Shown piece by piece: positions 18,315 through 28,752 of a stretch of 64,000 nt of DNA; position 1 is the stretch's first letter, and each line of letters starts with the position of its first letter. Location: positions 62,001-126,000 of the forward strand of contig NZ_CABVGX010000007.1 in the NCBI RefSeq assembly GCF_902497625.1, read 5' to 3'. The notes under the pieces were generated by a model that was not told the origin of the DNA, ran no database searches, and saw only the letters and a program-made list of their open reading frames with translations. Position numbers and translations under genes: made by a program. The stretch is from Pseudomonas fluorescens (GTDB taxonomy: Bacteria > Pseudomonadota > Gammaproteobacteria > Pseudomonadales > Pseudomonadaceae).

Positions 18315-18980
18315 CTATGAAGCCCGCTGGCTTAGCCAAGCGTGCAATTCTGAAAAACGGTCGATAGAGAGTCGTGGCTCGAACAGCTTGAGGGCATCGA
18401 TCGACTGAGCGCCGTAGCTGACTGCCACCGAGTCCATGCCGGCGTTACGCGCCATCTGCAGATCAAAGGATGAATCACCCACCATCAACGCCTGCTCCGG
18501 ACGGACGCCGCAATGCGCGACAATCTGCTCCAGCATCAGAGGATGGGGCTTGCTCGCAGTTTCATCGGCGGCGCGGGTGACATCAAAATAATCATGCCAG
18601 CCATGCGACTTCAATACGCGATCCAGGCCACGCCGCGCCTTGCCTGTGGCGACCGCCAGGTGGTAACCGTCTTCGCGAAACGCTTGCATCGACTCCACCA
18701 CGCCTTCGAACAAAGGAGACGGCACGGCTTCGGAGGCGATGTAGTGATCGGCGTAATGCTGACGAAAAACAATCAGCTGGTCATCGCCGATCTCCGGGTA
18801 CAGCGTACGGATGGCCTCGGGCAATCCCAGGCCGATAATGCCTTTGACGGCAAAGTCATCGCGCAACTGAAAACCCGACCGCTCCGATGCCACGTGCATC
18901 GATTCGACTATACGGCCGATGGAGTCAGCGAGCGTGCCGTCCCAATCGAAGATGAGCAATTTGTAATCAGATGGGTGCAC
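18315..18980 (-). CDS. HAD-IA family hydrolase (phosphoglycolate phosphatase-like)
   Basis: Haloacid-dehalogenase phosphatase of 221 aa. Motif I is [10 protein letters not shown] (nucleophile and acid/base Asp), motif II is VATGKAR, and motif IV VGDSSFD. A helical cap follows motif I (subclass IA). Substrate is unknown. Its start overlaps the rluC stop by 14 bp and sppA follows 21 bp later, a gene order kept in pseudomonads. Confidence 0.88.
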   Translation of the reverse strand: MHPSDYKLLIFDWDGTLADSIGRIVESMHVASERSGFQLRDDFAVKGIIGLGLPEAIRTLYPEIGDDQLIVFRQHYADHYIASEAVPSPLFEGVVESMQAFREDGYHLAVATGKARRGLDRVLKSHGWHDYFDVTRAADETASKPHPLMLEQIVAHCGVRPEQALMVGDSSFDLQMARNAGMDSVAVSYGAQSIDALKLFEPRLSIDRFSELHAWLSQRAS

Positions 18981-19929
18981 TCAGGCGCTCCACAGTCTTG
19001 GCCCACATTTCGTCAACCGGCGCCTGCAACTTCAACTCGCCGCCGTCCGGCAGTGGCACGGTCAGCATATAAGCGTGCAGGAACAGGCGCTTGCCGCCAA
19101 GATCGCGAATTTCCTTGCTGAAACCTTCATCGCCGTATTTGGTGTCACCGGCGATGCAATGGCCGGCATGCAAAGTGTGCACACGGATCTGATGGGTGCG
19201 ACCGGTAATAGGTTTGGCTTCGATCATGGTGGCAAAATCGCCGAAACGACGCAGCACCTTGAACACCGTGACCGATTCCTTGCCCTCCTCCTCGTCGACT
19301 TCGACCATGCGTTCGCCGGAGCGCAGATTGCTCTTGCCAAGCGATGCACGGACCTGCTTGATCGAGGTCGCCCAGTTGCCGCGAACCAGCGCCATGTAAC
19401 GCTTGTCGACGCCATCACCGCGCAGGGCTGCGTGCAGGTGACGCAACATGCTGCGCTTCTTGGCGATCATCAGCAGACCGGACGTGTCACGATCCAGACG
19501 GTGCACCAGCTCCAGCTCCTTTGCATCGGGGCGCAACTGACGAAAGGCTTCGATCACCCCATAGGTCAAGCCGCTACCGCCGTGAACCGCGATGCCGGCG
19601 GGCTTGTTGATCACGATCAAGGCCTTGTCTTCAAAGATGATCGAAGCTTCAAGGCGCTGCAGCAGCCCCTGAGCCAGCGGCACCGGCTCGTCACGCTCAG
19701 GCACGCGCACCGGCGGCACGCGCACGATATCGCCCGCCTGCAGCTTGTATTCAGGCTTGATCCGGCCTTTGTTCACCCGCACTTCGCCCTTGCGCAAAAT
19801 ACGGTAAATCAAGGTCTTGGGCACGCCTTTGAGCCGAGCGAGAAGGAAGTTGTCAATACGTTGGCCGGCATATTCCGGCGAGACCTCAAGCAGTTGTACG
19901 CTGGGGGTCGAGGGGGCAGTAGTCGTCAT
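18967..19929 (-). CDS. rluC: 23S rRNA pseudouridine synthase RluC
   Basis: Makes pseudouridines 955, 2504 and 2580 of 23S rRNA (E. coli numbering). The 320-aa product has an N-terminal S4 RNA-binding domain (about residues 22-80) and the catalytic Asp146 in [15 protein letters not shown]. It is divergent from rne, as in E. coli, where rluC and rne are also adjacent and divergent. Confidence 0.93.
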   Translation of the reverse strand: MTTTAPSTPSVQLLEVSPEYAGQRIDNFLLARLKGVPKTLIYRILRKGEVRVNKGRIKPEYKLQAGDIVRVPPVRVPERDEPVPLAQGLLQRLEASIIFEDKALIVINKPAGIAVHGGSGLTYGVIEAFRQLRPDAKELELVHRLDRDTSGLLMIAKKRSMLRHLHAALRGDGVDKRYMALVRGNWATSIKQVRASLGKSNLRSGERMVEVDEEEGKESVTVFKVLRRFGDFATMIEAKPITGRTHQIRVHTLHAGHCIAGDTKYGDEGFSKEIRDLGGKRLFLHAYMLTVPLPDGGELKLQAPVDEMWAKTVERLSAPI

Positions 19930-19958
19930 GTCGCGAATGATATCAATTTTTTATGGAA

Positions 19959-19987
19959 TTGAAGCACTTAATCATTACTGCTATAGT
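19959..19987 (+). promoter_or_regulatory. Putative rne promoter
   Basis: TTGAAG (19959-19964) and TATAGT (19982-19987) are separated by exactly 17 bp. Transcription would start near 19994, about 637 nt before the rne ATG. Confidence 0.6.
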
Positions 19988-19993
19988 CGCGAA

Positions 19994-20630
19994 CGCCGCC
20001 AAAAGCGGCCTGGACAGCGGACCAACGGTCAAAAACCGGCCCTGACCAATGCAATTCACCAGGACGCGAGGCCGTCCTACGGGGCTTTCGCTACGTAACG
20101 GTGGAGTTTGCAGCTGTAACGAGCGCAGGTGACATGAGGCCTGAATCACGCCGCAAAGCAGAGTTTTCACTCGCTTGGCGAGCCAATATTCACGGCCAGT
20201 TCACAAAGTGCAGTCAGCTGCCAATGACCCCGAGCGAAAGCTTCGGAAACAACGCCTAAATTAGCCATGATGCGTGACCTCCCCTTTCGGAGCTCACGGT
20301 AAATGCCAACCCGCTGCGGATTCTGCGCGCGGCAGCACCCGAATTATCAGGGATACGTGTAGGGTGGAGATGCACAACCGCTGGACTGTGTAGCACTAGG
20401 CTTTATCAAGACGCTTCATCTCGTCCACAGCCGCCGGTTGATTCCTCCTCCTGACTGAGTGCTTAAGTAGCCACAGCAAGCAGGACGCGTACGTCGCGAT
20501 GAAGGCCCACATTGGCCGGACTTCGCTGGACACGGGAATGGCCAACCACTCCCGACGCACCTGACACCGACCGTGAGAAGTCGTGTGTGCCGAACGCCGT
20601 TTCCGGCAGCCCGGAAACCGACGGTACTAC
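19994..20630 (+). promoter_or_regulatory. Long 5' leader of rne, candidate autoregulatory (rne5-like)
   Basis: No credible gene is present in these 637 nt. Established knowledge: RNase E controls its own mRNA in gammaproteobacteria by cutting a structured 5' UTR. Here the last 100 nt contain several short hairpins (for example gccgtttccggcagcccggaaaccgacgg elements around 20594-20622, with ttccgg pairing ccggaa). The leader boundaries are inferred from the predicted promoter and the start codon; I did not fold it. Confidence 0.5.
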
Positions 20631-23600
20631 ATGAAAAGAATGCTGATTAACGCAACTCAACCCGAAGAGTTGCGTGTTGCACTGGTGGATGGCCAACGCC
20701 TCTACGACCTGGACATCGAATCCGGTGCACGCGAGCAGAAGAAGGCCAACATCTATAAAGGCCGGATTACTCGCATCGAACCAAGCCTTGAGGCTGCCTT
20801 TGTCGATTTTGGCTCTGAGCGCCACGGCTTCCTGCCCCTCAAAGAAATCTCCCGCGAATACTTCAAGAAAGCCCCCGAAGGCCGCGTCAATATCAAGGAC
20901 GTCCTGAGCGAAGGCCAGGAAGTCATTGTTCAGGTCGAAAAAGAAGAACGTGGCAACAAGGGCGCAGCCCTGACCACCTTCATCAGCCTGGCCGGTCGTT
21001 ACCTGGTTCTGATGCCGAACAACCCGCGTGCCGGCGGTATCTCCCGTCGCATCGAAGGTGAAGAGCGCAACGAACTGCGTGAAGCCCTGAACGGCCTCGT
21101 TGCACCAGCCGACATGGGCCTGATCGTTCGCACTGCCGGCCTGGGCCGAAGCAGCGAAGAAATGCAGTGGGACCTCGACTACCTGCTGCAACTGTGGACC
21201 GCCATCAAAGAAGCCTCGCTGGATCGCTCCGCGCCTTTCCTGATCTATCAGGAAAGCAACGTGATCATCCGCGCCATCCGCGATTACCTGCGCCAGGACA
21301 TCGGCGAAGTGCTGATCGACAGCGTTGAAGCCCAGGACGAAGCCCTGACCTTCATCCGCCAGGTGATGCCGCAGTACGCCAGCAAGATCAAGCTGTACGA
21401 AGACAGCGTTCCGCTGTTCAACCGTTTCCAGATCGAAAGCCAGATCGAGACCGCTTTCCAGCGCGTCGTTGAACTGCCTTCCGGCGGCTCCATCGTTATC
21501 GATCCGACCGAAGCCCTGGTGTCCATCGACATCAACTCGGCGCGCGCCACCAAAGGCAGCGACATCGAAGAAACCGCCCTGCAGACCAACCTTGAAGCCG
21601 CCGAAGAAATCGCCCGTCAGTTGCGCTTGCGCGACATCGGCGGCCTGATCGTCATCGACTTCATCGACATGACCCCTGCCAAGAACCAGCGCGCCGTGGA
21701 AGAGAAAGTCCGCGAATGCCTGGAAGCCGACCGCGCTCGCGTGCAAGTCGGTCGCATCTCGCGCTTCGGCCTGCTGGAAATGTCCCGTCAGCGCCTGCGT
21801 CCATCCCTGGGCGAAAGCAGCGGCATCGTTTGCCCGCGTTGCAACGGCACCGGCATCATCCGTGACGTTGAATCGCTGTCGCTGGCGATCCTGCGCCTGA
21901 TCGAAGAAGAAGCCCTGAAAGACCGCACTGCCGAAGTTCGCGCGCAAGTGCCGATCCCGGTGGCCGCATTCCTGCTCAACGAAAAACGCAACTCGATCAC
22001 CAAGATCGAACTGCGCACCCGTGCCCGCATCGTCATTCTGCCGAACGATCACCTCGAAACGCCGCACTTCGAAGTTCAGCGTCTGCGTGATGACAGTCCG
22101 GAAGCCGGCATCAATCAGACCAGCTACGAAATCGCAGCCGCCGCTGCCGAAGTCGAGGAAGTTCAGCCAGCTGCCGCGACCCGCACCCTGGTTCGCCAGG
22201 AAGCTGCCGTCAAGACTGCCCCGGCTCGCGCCAACGCTCCGGTTCCGACCGAAGTTGTCGCTGCACCGGTAGCCGCGCCGGCGGTTGTGCCTGAGCCGAG
22301 CCTGTTCAAAGGCCTGGTGAAATCCCTGGTCGGTTTGTTTGCGACCAAGGAAGAGCCTGCCGCTCCGGTCGCAGTTGAAAAACCGGCGACCACCGAGCGT
22401 CCGGCCCGTAACGAAGAGCGTCGCAACGGTCGGCAGCAAAGCCGCAACCGTAACGGTCGCCGCGATGAAGAACGCAAGCCTCGCGAAGATCGCGCACCAC
22501 GTGAAGAGCGCGCACCGCGTGAGCCACGTGAAGCCCGTGTAGAAACGCCAGCCGTTGCCCGCGAAGAACGTGCTCCGCGTGAAGAGCGTGCACCGCGCGC
22601 CCCTCGCGAAGAACGCGCACCGCGCGCACCGCGTGAAGATCGCAAGCCACGTGGCGAGCGAGAAGAGCGCGTTCGTGAACTGCGTGAACCTCTGGATGCC
22701 GCTGCACCGGTCGTCGCCGCCGCCGCCGCTGAAGAGCGTCCAGCTCGTCAGCCTCGGGAAGAGCGTGCGCCACGCCCACCGCGTGAGGAGCGTCAACCGC
22801 GCGCCGAACAAGCCGCTGCCGAAGTTGCTGAAGAAGAACTGACCGGTAACGAAGAGCAACTGGCGGATGACGGTCAGGAAGGCGCCGAAGGCGATCGTCC
22901 GCGCCGCCGCTCCCGTGGTCAGCGCCGTCGCAGCAACCGTCGTGAGCGCCAGCGTGATGCCAACGGTAACGTGATCGAAGGTTCGGAAGAATCGGAATCC
23001 GGCGAAAGCGAAAGCGACGAAAACCGTGAAGCACCAAGCGCCGCCGACCTGGCCGCGGGTCTGGCAGTTACCGCTGCCGTAGCCAGCACCGTGATCAGCG
23101 CTCCGGCCGAAGCTCAGGCCAACGAGCAAGCGGAACGCGCTACGGCCGCCACACTGGAAACGGCTCCAGTAGAAGCGCCAGTGGTTGAAGCAACCACGCC
23201 AGTGGAAACCACCCCTGCCCCGGAAATAGAAGTGGCACCGGTGCGCCCACCACAGCCTCGATTCGAAACGGCCGCCGAGCCTGTTGTCGATGCAGAGCCT
23301 GCGGTTGCCGACGAGCCGATTGTTGAATCAGTGTCTGAAACCGTTCGTGAAGTTCGCGAAGAGCAAACCGCTTTTAACTGGGTCGCTGAGCCCGCTGTGG
23401 CACAAACGCCAGAGCCGGCTCCAGTTGCTCAGCTGGAGACGCCTGAAGCGATGGTTTCCGAACCTGTTGTTGCTGCTGAGCCAACTCCAGTCGTTGAAGC
23501 GACACCGGTCATTGAAGCTGCTCCGGCAGTTGAAGCACCAGCGCCGGTCGTTGCCGAAGTGGTCCCCCCGACCATTGAAGCTGCTCCGGTCAGTGCCTTG

Positions 23601-23900
23601 ACGCCGAGCGGTCGCGCACCCAACGATCCGCGTGAAGTGAAGCGCCGCAAGCGGGAAGAAGAGCGTCTGCAGAAGGAAGCCGAACTGGCTGCCGCTGCTG
23701 TTCCGGTTGAAGCGCCTGTCGCTGCCGAACCTGCCCCGGTGGTTGCTGAAGTTGTCGAGGTGGCGCCTGCCCCGACTGCCGAAGCTGCAGCTGAGCCAGT
23801 TGACTCCGCGATCGACGAAGCACCGCGTTCCGTTCAGGACGCAGTAACGCAACACGAACAAGCCCAGGAAAAAGAGCACGAGCCTAAACCCCTCGTCTGA
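20631..23900 (+). CDS. rne: Ribonuclease E
   Basis: Essential endoribonuclease and degradosome scaffold, 1089 aa. Start at ATG 20631 ([18 protein letters not shown]) by homology. Order: S1 RNA-binding domain (about 35-120), catalytic domain with metal-binding D300 and D343 ([19 protein letters not shown]), and the Zn-link CPRC (401-404). From about residue 510 the tail is low-complexity. It has a segment matching the membrane-binding amphipathic helix ([14 protein letters not shown], about 560-573) and then an Arg-rich tract of repeated REERAP units (about 590-730). An Ala/Pro/Val/Glu-rich stretch follows, and a basic [14 protein letters not shown] patch lies near the C-terminus. The tail differs from E. 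coli. Confidence 0.96.
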   Translation: MKRMLINATQPEELRVALVDGQRLYDLDIESGAREQKKANIYKGRITRIEPSLEAAFVDFGSERHGFLPLKEISREYFKKAPEGRVNIKDVLSEGQEVIVQVEKEERGNKGAALTTFISLAGRYLVLMPNNPRAGGISRRIEGEERNELREALNGLVAPADMGLIVRTAGLGRSSEEMQWDLDYLLQLWTAIKEASLDRSAPFLIYQESNVIIRAIRDYLRQDIGEVLIDSVEAQDEALTFIRQVMPQYASKIKLYEDSVPLFNRFQIESQIETAFQRVVELPSGGSIVIDPTEALVSIDINSARATKGSDIEETALQTNLEAAEEIARQLRLRDIGGLIVIDFIDMTPAKNQRAVEEKVRECLEADRARVQVGRISRFGLLEMSRQRLRPSLGESSGIVCPRCNGTGIIRDVESLSLAILRLIEEEALKDRTAEVRAQVPIPVAAFLLNEKRNSITKIELRTRARIVILPNDHLETPHFEVQRLRDDSPEAGINQTSYEIAAAAAEVEEVQPAAATRTLVRQEAAVKTAPARANAPVPTEVVAAPVAAPAVVPEPSLFKGLVKSLVGLFATKEEPAAPVAVEKPATTERPARNEERRNGRQQSRNRNGRRDEERKPREDRAPREERAPREPREARVETPAVAREERAPREERAPRAPREERAPRAPREDRKPRGEREERVRELREPLDAAAPVVAAAAAEERPARQPREERAPRPPREERQPRAEQAAAEVAEEELTGNEEQLADDGQEGAEGDRPRRRSRGQRRRSNRRERQRDANGNVIEGSEESESGESESDENREAPSAADLAAGLAVTAAVASTVISAPAEAQANEQAERATAATLETAPVEAPVVEATTPVETTPAPEIEVAPVRPPQPRFETAAEPVVDAEPAVADEPIVESVSETVREVREEQTAFNWVAEPAVAQTPEPAPVAQLETPEAMVSEPVVAAEPTPVVEATPVIEAAPAVEAPAPVVAEVVPPTIEAAPVSALTPSGRAPNDPREVKRRKREEERLQKEAELAAAAVPVEAPVAAEPAPVVAEVVEVAPAPTAEAAAEPVDSAIDEAPRSVQDAVTQHEQAQEKEHEPKPLV

Positions 23901-23914
23901 TTCCATCGGCTACT

Positions 23915-23952
23915 AAAAAGCCCCGCCTGGTTAGCCCAGGCGGGGCTTTTTT
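23915..23952 (+). terminator. Intrinsic terminator of rne
   Basis: agccccgcctgg and ccaggcggggct form a 12-bp GC-rich stem around a short loop, followed by six T. Preceded by an A-run, so it may also act on the minus strand. Confidence 0.9.
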
Positions 23953-23970
23953 ATGTCTGCGAATACACCG

Positions 23971-24068
23971 CCCCTGTGGGAGCGAGCCTGCTCGCGATTG
24001 CAGTTCAACATCCAACATTGATGCAAGCTGACTCACCGCCATCGCGAGCAGGCTCGCTCCCACAGGGG
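23971..24068. repeat. Inverted pair of REP palindromes
   Basis: cccctgtgggagcgagcctg (from 23971) faces its inverse, which ends at 24068, across about 40 bp. The arms are near-perfect complements. It lies between the rne terminator and the MocA-like gene. Confidence 0.88.
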
Positions 24069-24070
24069 AT

Positions 24071-24667
24071 TTATGCAGGTTTGAAGATGAGTGATTCAGG
24101 CACATCTACATCCCACAACACCCCAGGATCATCCACTGGCACTTCAACCACCCGCGCCTGCGCAAACAATGGCCTTGCCCCGCGATCTCCAGACAGCGCC
24201 ATCAACCCGGGACCGAAGCCGCGCCCAAATCCCACCGGGTGCCCGAACTCACCGCCATACACCGGCACGCAGATCGCGTCATCCGCAATCCCTGCCAGCA
24301 CCCGCTCGACCGTCGAGGGTAGAACGAACGGCATGTCCCCCAACACGATCAACCAGCCACCCAGCTGAGCAGACGCCGACACCCCGGCCGCGATGCTGTC
24401 GCCCATGCCCGTCGATTCGATCAGCACAATCTCGAAACCATAAGCCTGCGCCATGCGAATCACTTGCGGGCGATCCTCAGTCGTCACCAGTACCCGATCT
24501 TGCAAAGAAACCGGCACGCTCATCAGCACGTGCTCGATCACAGAGCGAACGGCACCGTCTCGGCCGGCACAATCCGCCAGCAATTTATCCTTTTCGGAGC
24601 CGGCAACCTGCCGATAACGACTACCCTGCCCCGCCGCCAACACGATTACACCTACGGGTTCGCTCAT
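24071..24667 (-). CDS. MocA-like molybdenum cofactor cytidylyltransferase
   Basis: Nucleotidyltransferase of 198 aa (MobA/MocA family) expected to attach CMP to molybdopterin, giving MCD for xanthine-oxidase-type enzymes. The N-terminal LAAGQGSRYRQVAGSEKDKL is the nucleotide-binding signature, and LGDMPFVLPSTVERVL is the conserved GDMP motif. Last gene of the operon; its ATG overlaps the XdhC stop by 4 bp (ATGA). Specificity for CTP is inferred from context. Confidence 0.87.
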   Translation of the reverse strand: MSEPVGVIVLAAGQGSRYRQVAGSEKDKLLADCAGRDGAVRSVIEHVLMSVPVSLQDRVLVTTEDRPQVIRMAQAYGFEIVLIESTGMGDSIAAGVSASAQLGGWLIVLGDMPFVLPSTVERVLAGIADDAICVPVYGGEFGHPVGFGRGFGPGLMALSGDRGARPLFAQARVVEVPVDDPGVLWDVDVPESLIFKPA

Positions 24668-25647
24668 GCGGTCTCCTGCAACGGCTTTTTCTGCTTGAGT
24701 TCGACACCATTCTTGATCGCGACAATTTCGGCCAGCAATGACAAGGCGATTTCCGCCGGAGTGTGGCTGCCGATGTGCAGACCGATCGGGCCATGCAAGC
24801 GCTCGATGGACTCTGCTGACAAGCCTAGCTGGGCGAGGTTGGCGCGGCGCTTCAGGCTGTTGACTCGCGATCCCAGCGCACCCACGTAGAAAGCTCTGGA
24901 GTCGAGCGCGGTCAGCAGCGCCATGTCATCCAGTCGGGGATCGTGGGTTAGCGCAACAATGGCGGTACGTTCGTCGGTCTGAATATTGAGCACCGCTTCG
25001 TCCGGCATGCCGGAAACAAAGCGACCGTGCTGTTCTTCCCAGCCGTAGACGAATTCGGTGCGGGGATCGCAGATCAATACCTCGAAATCCAGCAACCGGG
25101 CCATTTCTGCGACATAGCGTGAAAGCTGTCCGGCGCCGATCAGCAACAAACGCCAGCGCGGACCGTAAATGGCGCGCAGGGTATGGCCGTCAAAACTTAG
25201 CGCATCTGACTTGTCCGCAGCCGAAAGCGTCACTTCGCCCGTCGCCAGGTCCAGCGAACGCGCAACGATTTCATGCGCTTCGCAGCGCGCCAGCAATTCT
25301 GCGACCCATTGCGGATCGCCGACGCGCTCTTCGGTCAGGCGCAGGGTGCCACCGCATGGTAAACCAAAGCGTGCGGCCTCCTCGCGCGTCACGCCATAGG
25401 TGATCAGTTGCACCGGCGGCCCGTCGGCCGGGATGCGACCGTCATGCAGACGGGCGATCAGATCATCCTCGACGCAGCCACCGGACACCGAGCCGATCAC
25501 TACGCCATCCTCGCGCAGAGCCAACATGGCACCCGGCGCCCGAGGCGCGGTGCCCCAGGTCTGAACCACGCTGTACAACACCACTCGCTTCCCGGCGCGG
25601 CGCCATTCGAGGACGCTGCGCAGGACGTTCAGATCGACGCTGTCCAT
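24664..25647 (-). CDS. XdhC/CoxI family molybdo-hydroxylase maturation factor
   Basis: 327-aa chaperone that binds Mo cofactor, promotes its sulfuration and inserts it into xanthine-oxidase-family enzymes. N-terminal XdhC/CoxI domain (VVQTWGTAPRAPGAMLALRE, with GSVSGGCVEDD) and a C-terminal Rossmann-type domain (LLIGAGQLSRYVAEMARLLD). Its ATG overlaps the stop of the Mo-binding subunit by one base and its own stop overlaps the MocA-like gene by 4 bp, so the three are translationally coupled. Confidence 0.92.
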   Translation of the reverse strand: MDSVDLNVLRSVLEWRRAGKRVVLYSVVQTWGTAPRAPGAMLALREDGVVIGSVSGGCVEDDLIARLHDGRIPADGPPVQLITYGVTREEAARFGLPCGGTLRLTEERVGDPQWVAELLARCEAHEIVARSLDLATGEVTLSAADKSDALSFDGHTLRAIYGPRWRLLLIGAGQLSRYVAEMARLLDFEVLICDPRTEFVYGWEEQHGRFVSGMPDEAVLNIQTDERTAIVALTHDPRLDDMALLTALDSRAFYVGALGSRVNSLKRRANLAQLGLSAESIERLHGPIGLHIGSHTPAEIALSLLAEIVAIKNGVELKQKKPLQETA

Positions 25648-27968
25648 CAGGCGTCAGCCTTCTGCCAGCCTTGCAGCTGATAACGCACTGGCAGGTCGCG
25701 GATACGCTTGCCGGTCGCGGCGAAAATCGCATTGCACAGCGCTGGCGCAATCGGTGGCACACCGGGCTCACCGACGCCACCCAACGGCACGTCCCCTGGC
25801 GGCGTCACCAGATGCACGGCGATTTCCTTCGGCGCCAACGACATCCGCGCCACTTCGTACATGTGAAAGTTGTCTTGCTGAACCTTGCCGTCCTTGAAGC
25901 TGATTTCCCCCAACACCGCGTTGCCCAGGCCCATGACGCAAGCGCCTTCGAACTGCGAGCGGATCCGCTCCGGATTGATCTGCGGGCCGCAATCCACCGC
26001 AATGTCTGCCTTGTGCACGACCAACGTACCGTCGTCCATGACCTCGACTTCAATCACCGCCGCCACGTAAGTCACGAAGCTGTAATGCACGGCCAGACCA
26101 AGACCGCGGCCCTTCGGCAACTGACGTCCCCATCCGGCGGCTTTGGCTGCGGTTTCCAGAACCGCGCGCATGCGCCCGGTATCGATTGGATAACGCTCCG
26201 GCGATTCACCGTAGTTCCACTCTTCGCTCAAGGTGCGCGGATCGATCTGACGGTCCGGGCCGAGGAGTTTGATCTGATACTTCAGCGGATCCTGCCCAGC
26301 CTTGTGCGCCAACTCGTCGACAAAACTCTGAATCGCAAAACCGTGGGGAATGTTCGACACCGAGCGATACCAGCCGACCCGCGTGTGGACCACGGCTTCG
26401 GGGTTTTCCAGACGCACGTTGGGGATCGCATAAGCCATGTTGGTGAAACCCATGCCCAGCTCGAACGCCGCTTCATGATTCATGCATGGCGCGAACAGCG
26501 CCGTAATGCTTGGCGCTACCGTGCGGTGCAGCCAACCGGAAGGCAGACCGTCCTTGTTCAGACTGGCTTTGAGGTATTCGGCCGATACCGTGTGGAAATA
26601 GGAACAATGGATATCGTCTTCGCGAGTCCACTGCACCCGTACGGCTTTGCCCGGAAATTCCTTGGCAAGAATGGCCGCCTCAATGATGAAGTCCGGTTTG
26701 GACTTGCGACCGAAACCGCCGCCCAGCAACGTCACGTTGACAGTGACCTTGTCGAAAGCAATACCCAGCCGTTCGCCGATGCGTTCGCGGGTGACTTGCG
26801 GGGCCTGACTGGGTGCCCAGGCTTCGCAGGCACCGTCCTTGAACCGGGCAACAGCGACCATCGGCTCCATCGGCGCTTGCGCCAGGTGCGGCAGGTAATA
26901 GGAAGCTTCGAGGGTGCTGTCGGCGTCGTTCATGGCGGCATCAATGCTGCCGGTGTTGCGCACTACTTTGCCCGGCTTGAGCGATGAAGCCTCCAGTTCC
27001 TTGCGATAGGCGACCGAGTCGTAACTGGCGTGGGGGCCATCGTCCCACTCGATCTTCAGCGCGTCACGGCCCTTGATCGCCGCCCAGGTATTGCTCGCCA
27101 CGACAGCCACGCCACCCAGTGGCTGGAACTCCGAGGGCAACGGACGACCTTCGATTCGCACGACTTTGAGCACGCCCGGGACTTTCAGCGCGGCGCTGTC
27201 ATCCACCGATTTGACCTTGCCGCCGTACACCGCCGGGCGTGCAATGGCGGCGTAGAGCATGCCTTCAAAATGCACATCAGCGCCGTAGACCGCACGGCCG
27301 TTGACGATGTCGGCGCCATCGATGGCGCGGCTGCTTTCCTTGCCGATGTAGCGGAATTCCGAAGGCTGCTTGAGGCGCAGGCTGTTGCTGGCCGGCACAG
27401 CCAATGCTCCTGCTGCCGCAGCCAACTCGCCATAACCCAATTCGCGCCCGGAAGGCTGATGGATCACTTTATGCAACTGCGCACGGCATTCGCCGACCGG
27501 AACCTTCCACTGCGCAGCGGCTGCCTGTTCGAGCATGGTCCGCGCGGCCGCACCACAGCGACGCATCGGCTCGTACCAATGACGCATGCTGCGTGAACCG
27601 TCTGTGTCCTGGTTACCGAAGCGCACTTCATCGCCCGGCGCCTGTTGCACCTTGACCAAGGCCCAGTCGGCGTCCAGCTCATCGGCGACGACCATGGTCA
27701 GGCTGGTGCGCACACCCTGGCCCATTTCCGAACGGTTGCAGACCACGGTCACCGTGCCGTCAGCGGCAATGCTGACGTACACCTTCGGATCATCGACCCA
27801 GCCATTGGGCATGCCGTCGGCGCCAAATTTTTTTTCCTTCTCGTCGGCGAATGCATCCGGCCATCCCCAACTGGCGGCGAGTACCAGCGCGCTGGTCGCG
27901 CCGACACCTCTGAGAAAACCACGGCGACTGAGGTTGCTCAGGGCGAAATCATTCGGTAAGCGGCTCAT
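25647..27968 (-). CDS. Xanthine-oxidase-family aldehyde/isoquinoline oxidoreductase, Mo-binding subunit
   Basis: 773-aa catalytic subunit of an IorB-type molybdo-hydroxylase. The N-terminus has a Tat signal (SRRGFLRG, residues 14-21, then a hydrophobic stretch and a likely signal cleavage near DAFADEK), so the enzyme is exported folded. Two molybdopterin-binding repeats follow, including [12 protein letters not shown] and the C-terminal [19 protein letters not shown], which holds the catalytic Glu. The ATG at 27968 has ggaggt upstream and overlaps the 2Fe-2S gene stop by 4 bp. Substrate unknown: isoquinoline, nicotinate or aldehydes are all possible in this family. Confidence 0.92.
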   Translation of the reverse strand: MSRLPNDFALSNLSRRGFLRGVGATSALVLAASWGWPDAFADEKEKKFGADGMPNGWVDDPKVYVSIAADGTVTVVCNRSEMGQGVRTSLTMVVADELDADWALVKVQQAPGDEVRFGNQDTDGSRSMRHWYEPMRRCGAAARTMLEQAAAAQWKVPVGECRAQLHKVIHQPSGRELGYGELAAAAGALAVPASNSLRLKQPSEFRYIGKESSRAIDGADIVNGRAVYGADVHFEGMLYAAIARPAVYGGKVKSVDDSAALKVPGVLKVVRIEGRPLPSEFQPLGGVAVVASNTWAAIKGRDALKIEWDDGPHASYDSVAYRKELEASSLKPGKVVRNTGSIDAAMNDADSTLEASYYLPHLAQAPMEPMVAVARFKDGACEAWAPSQAPQVTRERIGERLGIAFDKVTVNVTLLGGGFGRKSKPDFIIEAAILAKEFPGKAVRVQWTREDDIHCSYFHTVSAEYLKASLNKDGLPSGWLHRTVAPSITALFAPCMNHEAAFELGMGFTNMAYAIPNVRLENPEAVVHTRVGWYRSVSNIPHGFAIQSFVDELAHKAGQDPLKYQIKLLGPDRQIDPRTLSEEWNYGESPERYPIDTGRMRAVLETAAKAAGWGRQLPKGRGLGLAVHYSFVTYVAAVIEVEVMDDGTLVVHKADIAVDCGPQINPERIRSQFEGACVMGLGNAVLGEISFKDGKVQQDNFHMYEVARMSLAPKEIAVHLVTPPGDVPLGGVGEPGVPPIAPALCNAIFAATGKRIRDLPVRYQLQGWQKADA

Positions 27969-28435
27969 GCCTTGACCTCCTTCAAATGGGTGGAGGCCTG
28001 GCGGATGGCTGTCTTGATGCGGTTGTAGGTGCCGCAACGGCAGATGTTGCCGACCATCGCTTCTTCAATCTGCGCATCGCTGGGGTTCGGGTTGGTTTTG
28101 AGCAAAGCCGTTGCCGACATGATTTGCCCGCCCTGGCAGTAACCGCACTGCGCTACCGCCGTATCGAGCCAGGCTTGCTGGACGACTTTGCCAACCGGGT
28201 CAGCGTGGAGGTTATCAATGGTGGTGACGTTTTGGCCGACCACCGAGCCGATCGGCGTGATGCAGCTGCGCGCCGGGGCACCTTCGATATGAATCGTGCA
28301 GGCGCCGCACAGGCCCATGCCGCAGCCGAATTTGGTGCCGTTGTAACCGGCGACATCACGGATGGCCCAGAGCAGCGGCATGTCCTCAGTGACATCCAGG
28401 TGATGGTCTTGGCCATTAAGTTTGAGGGTAATCAT
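27965..28435 (-). CDS. 2Fe-2S subunit of the molybdo-hydroxylase
   Basis: 156-aa electron-transfer subunit (IorA/CoxS type). The N-terminal plant-ferredoxin cluster uses C38, C43, C46 and C58 (CGMGLCGAC), and the C-terminal cluster C97, C100, C132 and C134 (CGYC, CRC). No signal peptide of its own, so it would be carried out by the Tat signal of its partner. I chose ATG 28435; a GTG two codons upstream is also possible. First gene of the four-gene operon. Confidence 0.93.
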   Translation of the reverse strand: MITLKLNGQDHHLDVTEDMPLLWAIRDVAGYNGTKFGCGMGLCGACTIHIEGAPARSCITPIGSVVGQNVTTIDNLHADPVGKVVQQAWLDTAVAQCGYCQGGQIMSATALLKTNPNPSDAQIEEAMVGNICRCGTYNRIKTAIRQASTHLKEVKA

Positions 28436-28620
28436 GGGCACGCCCGCATCAAGTTTCGGTTATGGGGGTCGAGCTATCTGCCGCGTGGCTATTGCGATTG
28501 GCACCACGCAGACCGGCTCAGGCGAATACGGCTCTCTTGTGCGGACGGCAACGTCTACACCGGGCCTTTTGTGCAACAAATGACTGCATCGTTAGGGGAC
28601 TAAGTTAACCCAGCATTAAC
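28436..28620. promoter_or_regulatory. Upstream region of the molybdo-hydroxylase operon
   Basis: No gene is seen. Contains an inverted repeat gttaacccagcattaac (28604-28620) next to the terminator. I find no convincing sigma70 or sigma54 promoter by eye, although the operon promoter must lie here. Confidence 0.3.
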
Positions 28621-28650
28621 AAAAAAGCCCTGCTGAGACAGGGCTTTTTT
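28621..28650. terminator. Bidirectional intrinsic terminator
   Basis: aaaaaagccctg and cagggctttttt flank a 6-nt loop with symmetrical A and T runs. It lies downstream of murB (minus) but about 100 bp away, beyond a repeat tract. Confidence 0.85.
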
Positions 28651-28660
28651 AGCTCAAGGT

Positions 28661-28695
28661 GCAAGCTGCAAGCTGCAAGCTGCAAGCTGCAAGCC
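28661..28695. repeat. Tandem heptamer tract (gcaagct)5
   Basis: Five head-to-tail 7-bp units, the last changed to gcaagcc, followed by two direct copies of cttgccgctt (28710-28719, 28731-28740). Lies between the murB stop and the terminator, inside no gene. Confidence 0.9.
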
Positions 28696-28752
28696 TCAAG
28701 TGATTGTAGCTTGCCGCTTGAAGTTCAATACTTGCCGCTTACTGCTGCTTGT

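Noticed and set aside
20463..23129. An 888-codon open frame on the minus strand opposite rne
   Set aside because: Its translation is low-complexity and mirrors rne in another frame. High GC and strong codon bias of rne create such long antisense frames; rne itself has all catalytic residues.
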